NCBI GenBank assembly: GCA_937138955.1 | Contig: CAKZPJ010000018.1 | Location: 1-12,758, forward strand | Source: an uncultured Flammeovirgaceae bacterium | GTDB taxonomy: Bacteria > Bacteroidota > Bacteroidia > Cytophagales > Cyclobacteriaceae | Reading direction: 5' to 3' | DNA: 12,758 bases | Shown: positions 7,525 through 12,758 of the stretch, in pieces | Layout: each line of letters begins with the position of its first letter | Numbering within the stretch: the first letter of the stretch is position 1 | Notes under the pieces: generated by a model | Databases searched by the model: none | What the model saw: the letters and a program-made list of their open reading frames with translations, nothing else | What the model was told of the DNA's origin: nothing | Position numbers and translations under genes: made by a program

Positions 7525-7551
7525 AAATAGCATTGTTCAGCTATTTGACAA
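7522..7551 (-). promoter_or_regulatory. Promoter of uxaC-kdgK-eda
   Basis: On the minus strand a TTG (7551-7549) is followed by exactly 19 bases and then TATTTTTG (7529-7522), which fits the Bacteroidota primary sigma pattern TTG-N19-TAnnTTTG. The expected transcription start is near 7515, leaving a leader of about 15 bases before the ATG at 7500. An imperfect inverted repeat, CTATT/AATAG (7541-7554), overlaps the -33 element. Confidence 0.7.
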
Positions 7552-7767
7552 TAGGTAGTGTAGCTTGTACAATAAATGTGATGATCAGTACCATATTTAA
7601 TGTTAAGTAATTTATATTATGTTAAATGCAGGTGAATCATTATAAGTTTTCTTACAACAACTCAGATTTAAGTTGGTTTTTACCATCATAACGGTTGGAA
7701 GTAAAAATTGCTATTCCTTACAGTATGAAATGGTATCATCAGTCATCAATACCCAGTCATGGCTCTT
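7552..7767. other. Intergenic stretch upstream of the hexuronate operon
   Basis: No coding frame, RNA gene or convincing repeat is seen here. A 5-bp hairpin (CAACT/AGTTG, 7658-7675) followed by GTTTTT is too weak to call a terminator. Stop codons are frequent in all frames. With the pseudogene and degenerate DNA that follow, more than 700 bases between uxaC and the recombinase lack an intact gene. Confidence 0.5.
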
Positions 7768-8083
7768 CTACGCTGAGCTAGTAAGCAAATCAATCATCTC
7801 TACTGGAGATGCCACGACTAATTCACTGGATTGAAAGTCTGCCTTATTACGGGTAACTAAATGCTTGATCTCTTGCCTATGTAATACCGCACTAAAGTGA
7901 AAAAAAACCATTTTCAGGGCGGTTACCCGCTTTATCAGAAAATGCACTTTTCAGACCTGCCCGTAGCACATCAGCCGATAAGGGCAGTACGACAAAACGA
8001 TCCAGTAGTTGACCTAAACGCTGATGCACGACCGAAGAATCATTATATCGGAAGATATACACTCCATTAGAAATTGTATTAGC
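7768..8083 (-). pseudogene. Decayed PIN-domain (VapC-like) toxin gene
   Basis: PIN-domain proteins are metal-dependent ribonucleases, often the toxin of type II toxin-antitoxin pairs. Here only the back two thirds remain. Reading the minus strand from 8083, ANTISNGVYIFRYN corresponds to the family's internal SAITISNIYYLLRK-like segment and is followed by LLDRFVVLPLSADVL and SAFSD (ending at 7934). The next 43 bases (7891-7933) do not fit and break the frame where the acidic FED motif should be. From 7890 another frame resumes with AVLHRQEIKHLVTRNKADF and SELVVASPVEMIDLL to a TAG at 7768-7770. The N-terminus with the first catalytic Asp is gone, and an in-frame TGA precedes the fragment. No antitoxin gene is recognisable. 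The gene is clearly dead, a relic of accessory DNA beside the recombinase. Confidence 0.8.
7909..7944. repeat. Compound hairpin at the insertion inside the PIN relic
   Basis: The outer arms CATTTTCAG (7909-7917) and CAGAAAATG (7936-7944) pair at 8 of 9 positions. Inside them GCGG (7919-7922) and CCGC (7927-7930) flank TTAC. The right outer arm belongs to the original coding sequence, and most of the rest lies in the 43-base stretch that disrupts it. This could be a short palindromic insertion or a replication-slippage product. Confidence 0.35.
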
Positions 8084-8237
8084 TCAGAGTGAAATGTTTA
8101 CCTTAATATTCATGGGTTTATCGAGTCAGTAAGAGAATCTGCGGATACATCGGCTGACGTGACTTCCGAAATCTGTAAGTACCTATTAAAACAGAAAGCA
8201 GGTACGATTATGCAGGTTCTCTTTATTGACGATGGTA
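8084..8237. other. Degenerate DNA between the PIN relic and the lox-like site
   Basis: No intact gene is found. A plus-strand frame from 8093 is open for 52 codons to a TAA at 8249-8251. It reads plausibly as protein near its end (KAGTIMQVLFIDDGNNFR), but its only ATG is at 8210 and the stop falls inside the left arm of the lox-like repeat. A gene truncated by recombination at the site is one reading; chance is another. Bases 8160-8185 also resemble the left part of that repeat (ACTTCCGA, AATCT, TA). Confidence 0.4.
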
Positions 8238-8272
8238 ATAACTTCCGATAATCTTTACTTATCGGAAGTTAT
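8238..8272. repeat. lox-like inverted repeat upstream of a Cre-like recombinase
   Basis: Two perfect 14-base arms, ATAACTTCCGATAA (8238-8251) and TTATCGGAAGTTAT (8259-8272), flank the 7-base asymmetric core TCTTTAC. The layout and size match Cre/lox-type crossover sites (13-8-13 in loxP), and the first eight bases, ATAACTTC, are identical to the loxP arm. No T-tract follows on either strand, so it is not an intrinsic terminator. It ends 14 bases before the presumed promoter of the recombinase gene. The likely roles, as recombination site and as autoregulatory binding site, are inferred. Confidence 0.75.
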
Positions 8273-8285
8273 ATTATGCTGAACT

Positions 8286-8317
8286 TTTGCTTGATTTTTT
8301 CAATGTTTGTATTTTAA
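8286..8317 (+). promoter_or_regulatory. Probable promoter of the tyrosine recombinase gene
   Basis: TTTG (8286-8289), 20 bases and TATTTTAA (8310-8317) give a full -33 element and a -7 box with two mismatches to TAnnTTTG. Transcription would begin near 8324, upstream of the ATG at 8373 but downstream of the alternative TTG at 8307. Confidence 0.45.
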
Positions 8318-8372
8318 AGGCCGAACACCTGAGCCTGTAAGCTATTTACTCCTTAATATACAGATAACTAAA

Positions 8373-9398
8373 ATGCATCAGCCAAAACATACTGCTTCAC
8401 TAAGTATTTCCAAGACTGCAACGGAAATAGAACGGTCTACTCCGATGAGTCCTTCGGCCGCTCGCTACCTTAAGATTGGGCTAGAGAAAGCTCCTAATAC
8501 AGTACGAGCCTATCGGGCGGATTTAAACTGTTACACCCGCTGGTGTGAGCAGCATGAGTTAACCGCTTTTCCAGCTACAGCGGAACAAGTGGTTAACTAC
8601 CTAAGCGAGATAGCCGAACACTATAAAGTAGCTACTCTGGGACGACGTCTAGCTATGCTTTCTTCATTTCATGATTTGCAGAATATGGAAAGTCCTACCA
8701 GCAGCAAACTAGTCCGCACCGCCATGGATGGGATCAAGCGTAGTAAAGGAATTCGGCAACATCAGGCTCCAGCCATGAGTATGGAAACTTTTCAAGAAAT
8801 CATCTTATCATTTGACGAAGAAAGCAATACTCAGCTACGCGATAAAATAGTACTTCTGTTGGGGTTCACTGGCGCATTTCGCCGAGGAGAGTTAGCTGCA
8901 TTAAACGTAGGTGACCTGTTGTTTGATGAGGAAGGCATCCTAGTAGATGTACGGCAGAGTAAGACTGATCAATTAGGGGCTGGACAACTAAAAGCTATTT
9001 TCTATGCCTCCCATCCCCTACTCTGCCCAGTGCGAACGATTCAGCGTTATTTAAAAAGAATTTATCCAGCGACAGTGCAAAGTCCAGATATGGAGAAGGT
9101 TTCAGAAGACCAAGCTAGGAACAGTCAACCTGTACTACTGCGGATGCGAAAGGGTGACCGATTTGGTAAAACACGCTTGAGCGATAAAAGTATAAATCTC
9201 ATTGTACAAAGGCATTTTGGATCTCGGTTTAGTGCCCACTCATTACGAGCTAGTTTTGTCACAATTTCTAAGAAAAACGGTGCTAGCAATAGCGAGATTA
9301 TGGCTCAAACCTTCCATAAAACCGAAACGATGATTCGCCGTTATACCCGCTTTGAAGATGCTAGAACACATAATGCTGGTACAAAACTGGGGTTGTGA
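8373..9398 (+). CDS. Cre-like tyrosine recombinase/integrase
   Basis: This is a site-specific DNA recombinase that cuts and rejoins strands through a covalent 3'-phosphotyrosine. From the ATG at 8373 it has 341 residues, close to Cre (343). Residues 35-125 form a helical core-binding domain (NTVRAYRADLNCYTRWCEQH), and the rest is the catalytic domain. Numbered from the ATG, the catalytic set is Arg170 in GAFRRGELAAL, Lys197 in QSKTD, His289 and Arg292 in HSLRASF, His315 in TFHKTE, and the nucleophile Tyr324 in IRRYTR, so the enzyme looks active. Spacing and the FPATAEQVVNYLSEIAE and TLGRRLAMLSSFH segments recall Cre more than XerC/D. A TTG at 8307 extends the frame by 22 codons, but the promoter box overlaps it. 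A 35-bp lox-like repeat lies 100 bp upstream of the ATG. No excisionase, transposase or plasmid gene is adjacent. A phage, plasmid-resolution or cassette origin is possible. Confidence 0.93.
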   Translation: MHQPKHTASLSISKTATEIERSTPMSPSAARYLKIGLEKAPNTVRAYRADLNCYTRWCEQHELTAFPATAEQVVNYLSEIAEHYKVATLGRRLAMLSSFHDLQNMESPTSSKLVRTAMDGIKRSKGIRQHQAPAMSMETFQEIILSFDEESNTQLRDKIVLLLGFTGAFRRGELAALNVGDLLFDEEGILVDVRQSKTDQLGAGQLKAIFYASHPLLCPVRTIQRYLKRIYPATVQSPDMEKVSEDQARNSQPVLLRMRKGDRFGKTRLSDKSINLIVQRHFGSRFSAHSLRASFVTISKKNGASNSEIMAQTFHKTETMIRRYTRFEDARTHNAGTKLGL

Positions 9399-9487
9399 GC
9401 CTTGATTGAGATGGTCTATTGGGACAATTCATTGGGCTATTAAATGAGTTCTCCGAGAAGCTTAAGTCTGGCGTTTGATGTTTAAGA

Positions 9488-11104
<1,617 letters not shown>

Positions 11105-11121
11105 CTAATTATTTGAGCCCG

Positions 11122-11129
11122 CAAAGGTA
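11122..11129 (-). promoter_or_regulatory. -7 box of the ABC-F gene promoter
   Basis: The minus strand reads TACCTTTG, an exact TAnnTTTG match, 20 bases upstream of the ATG at 11101. A run of T (TTTT) lies 20 bases further upstream where the -33 TTTG is expected. A transcription start near 11115 gives a short leader. Confidence 0.55.
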
Positions 11130-11277
11130 GGAGTTTTAGTCGGAGGCCTAAAAAAAAGCTGTTAATGTTTTATTATTTCTTTAGGGATCACTTAAGTCCT
11201 TTTTTTTTTATTTTTTGAGTAACCACCCTTTATTTAACATAATTTTAGTTCCGTAACATAAAATTCATACAAATCAA

Positions 11278-12165
11278 TTATTCATACTTTCCTACGATAG
11301 CAAGTGCCATCTGACCATAATGTCCTCCGAATATAAGGTAATGGTTGAGGTAGTGGTATAGCTGGTAAACTTCGAGTCGCTCCTGCCATTTACCTGATAA
11401 AGGTGATGAAAACTGATAAGCACTCCAAACAGTATCAGAAAACCCACCAAACATCTTCATCAGTGCTAGATCGAACTCCCGATCAGCATAAGAACAAGCC
11501 GGATCAATCAGGGCTGGTCCATTTGCAGTATGAAGATAATTACCCGACCAAAGATCGCCGTGGGTTAACGATGCTGTAGGATTAGTCGGAATTAAGTAAG
11601 GAAGCTTATCTATAAACTTAGCGTATAGCTTTTGGTCTTTAACAGGCATTCCTCGCTTTTTCTCAATTAATTGAACTAAATGCCAAATTCGCTGGCGACC
11701 AAAAAACTCAATCCAGTTATCACACCACTTATTGTTCTGAATAGTTTCACCGCAATAGTTGTCGTTACTAAAACCAAAAGATTGGTTAGTATTATCATGA
11801 AGTTGAGCGAGACCAATGCCCAATTGCTCATCCTTTTTTTCTGAATTAGCAGCATTTACTTCTAGCAATTGCATTACTATAAACCCTGCCAAATCTTTAG
11901 TAATTTTAGTAGCCGCAACTACTTTAGGGATAATTAAGTGCGTAGAAACAGCACGCAGAGCTTGCAGGCTTTCCGCTTCCCGTAGAAACAAGTTGGTAGG
12001 CCCATAGTTATTCCATTTCAAAAAAAATGTTCCAACGTTACATTCCAACTTCATGCTATGGTTGATACATCCACCGCCAATGGCTGTAGTAGATTTAACA
12101 ACCACACGTTTAGACAAAACCTCCGTTAGGCAAAGTTCAATATGGTTCTGTAAAGCATCAGTCAC
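11278..12165 (-). CDS. Fructosamine kinase family protein (YniA/FN3K-like)
   Basis: This family phosphorylates sugar adducts on amino groups (fructosamines, ribulosamines) so that they fall off, repairing glycated proteins in the cytoplasm. The 295-residue product matches bacterial members in length and motifs: GGGCINHS (30-37), the ATP-site Lys50 in FFLKWN, FGFSNDNYCGETIQ (130-143), the catalytic loop LTHGDLWSGN (200-209, Asp204) and the metal-binding IDPACSYADREFDLAL (220-235, Asp221). The start is a GTG at 12163-12165. It is the only in-frame start giving the family N-terminus before an in-frame stop at 12181-12183, and a GGAG overlaps it, so translation may depend on coupling to the upstream gene. 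It begins 22 bp after the OPT transporter gene ends, suggesting one transcript. The true substrate of bacterial members is often unproven. Confidence 0.93.
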   Translation of the reverse strand: MTDALQNHIELCLTEVLSKRVVVKSTTAIGGGCINHSMKLECNVGTFFLKWNNYGPTNLFLREAESLQALRAVSTHLIIPKVVAATKITKDLAGFIVMQLLEVNAANSEKKDEQLGIGLAQLHDNTNQSFGFSNDNYCGETIQNNKWCDNWIEFFGRQRIWHLVQLIEKKRGMPVKDQKLYAKFIDKLPYLIPTNPTASLTHGDLWSGNYLHTANGPALIDPACSYADREFDLALMKMFGGFSDTVWSAYQFSSPLSGKWQERLEVYQLYHYLNHYLIFGGHYGQMALAIVGKYE

Positions 12166-12187
12166 TCCAAACCAAGCTGTTCATTCG

Positions 12188-12758
12188 TTATTCTTGTGGT
12201 CGTTGATAAGTACGAACGATAGTACGATATATTCCGAAGATTACGAGTCCTAACATCACCAGACCAAGGTAACCCGCCCCTATTGGTTCTTCAAAAAGTT
12301 GAAGCTGACCTAAATCACTGACTACAATTCCTACAGCTATCAATATACCCATGAGAGCTTCCCCAGTAATTAACCCGGAAGCAAGCAATAGTCCTGCTTT
12401 TCCAGCGGTATCAGTAGCCTGAGTACTTTCAGACTTTTTATTCTTCCTAAAATATCGTTGAACTGCCCAAGCCAGTAATCCCCCGATAAATATTGACGTA
12501 TCTAGCTCTAAAGGTAAATACAACCCTACCGCTACTGCTAAAATTGGCATTCTAAAATTTGATTGCTGTTTCTCTAGATATACATCTATGGCAATTATGA
12601 CTACGGCAATCAAAGCCCCAATTGCTACCATATTCCAGGGTAACCCACCACCAAATATTCCAACAGCTACACTTTGCATAAGCGTAGCTTGGGGTGCAGC
12701 TAAAGCGTCTGGTTGAGCTTCGGTTGGGGCTCCCAGTCCGTATCCAATGAGTAAGTAG
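12188..12758 (-). CDS. OPT family oligopeptide transporter, C-terminal part
   Basis: OPT transporters are proton-coupled inner-membrane carriers of oligopeptides, or of metal chelates in the YSL branch. Only the last 189 residues are present; the frame stays open to the window edge, so the 5' part of the gene lies outside. The motif APQATLMQSVAVGIFGGGLPWNM is characteristic of the family. It is followed by about four to five hydrophobic segments (for example VAIGALIAVVIIAIDVYL, LDTSIFIGGLLAWAV, AGLLLASGLITGEALMGILI and YLGLVMLGLVIFGIYRTIV), as expected for the C-terminal membrane bundle. The charged RKNKKSES loop between them is probably cytoplasmic. The gene precedes the fructosamine kinase gene by 22 bp on the same strand. 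The substrate cannot be told from the fragment. Confidence 0.9.
   Translation of the reverse strand, partial: YLLIGYGLGAPTEAQPDALAAPQATLMQSVAVGIFGGGLPWNMVAIGALIAVVIIAIDVYLEKQQSNFRMPILAVAVGLYLPLELDTSIFIGGLLAWAVQRYFRKNKKSESTQATDTAGKAGLLLASGLITGEALMGILIAVGIVVSDLGQLQLFEEPIGAGYLGLVMLGLVIFGIYRTIVRTYQRPQE

Noticed and set aside
7658..7680. Hairpin CAACT/AGTTG followed by GTTTTT as a plus-strand terminator
   Set aside because: The stem is only 5 bp and no plus-strand gene lies upstream to be terminated.
8210..8251. A response-regulator start (MQVLFIDDG)
   Set aside because: The frame ends after 13 codons and the frame upstream is also open, so there is no receiver domain to support the call.
11184..11216. 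ACTTAAGT palindrome with a long T-tract as a terminator
   Set aside because: The T-tract is on the plus strand and no plus-strand gene precedes it; the stem around it is not convincing.

Overview
The window looks like the chromosome of a member of the Bacteroidota, most likely a Cytophagales-type bacterium. The evidence is the A+T-rich intergenic DNA, the near absence of Shine-Dalgarno sequences, the repeated -7 box of the form TAnnTTTG (once with TTG 19 bp upstream), and protein variants typical of that phylum (a YbiT-like ABC-F protein, KdgK and the KDPG aldolase). This assignment is an inference from sequence character; no rRNA or other marker gene is present.

Layout. Positions 1-1464 hold two core metabolic genes on the minus strand: the 5' part of a fabH-type ketoacyl-ACP synthase III gene (cut by the window edge) and purQ. 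Positions 1678-2235 (+) encode a small exported protein whose C-terminal half resembles secreted peptidoglycan amidase folds but appears to lack the expected histidine. It ends 5 bp from the convergent end of a 512-residue helical protein of unknown function (2241-3779, minus). A 449-bp gap then holds a terminator.

Positions 7500 down to 4229 (minus) form a hexuronate catabolic operon, uxaC-kdgK-eda. It has a good Bacteroidota promoter (7522-7551), a 12-bp palindrome overlapping that promoter (7513-7524) that could be a repressor site, and an intrinsic terminator (4146-4170). The last gene, KDPG aldolase, carries a one-base frameshift at a GGGGATCCCC palindrome. UxaC, KdgK and Eda are the first and last steps of the hexuronate-to-pyruvate plus glyceraldehyde-3-phosphate route; the reductase and dehydratase in between are not in the window.

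Positions about 7552-9487 look like an accessory insert between core genes. It holds a decayed PIN-domain (VapC-like) toxin gene with a small hairpin-bearing insertion, some degenerate sequence, a 35-bp lox-like inverted repeat (two perfect 14-bp arms around 7 bp; the first eight bases match the loxP arm), and immediately downstream a Cre-sized tyrosine recombinase with a complete catalytic set. This possible Cre/lox-like pair is the most interesting part of the window.

Positions 9488-12758 (minus) return to housekeeping genes: a YbiT-like ABC-F translation factor with one canonical and one degenerate ATP site, a fructosamine kinase family protein, and the C-terminal part of an OPT-family oligopeptide transporter. 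The last two are 22 bp apart and probably co-transcribed.
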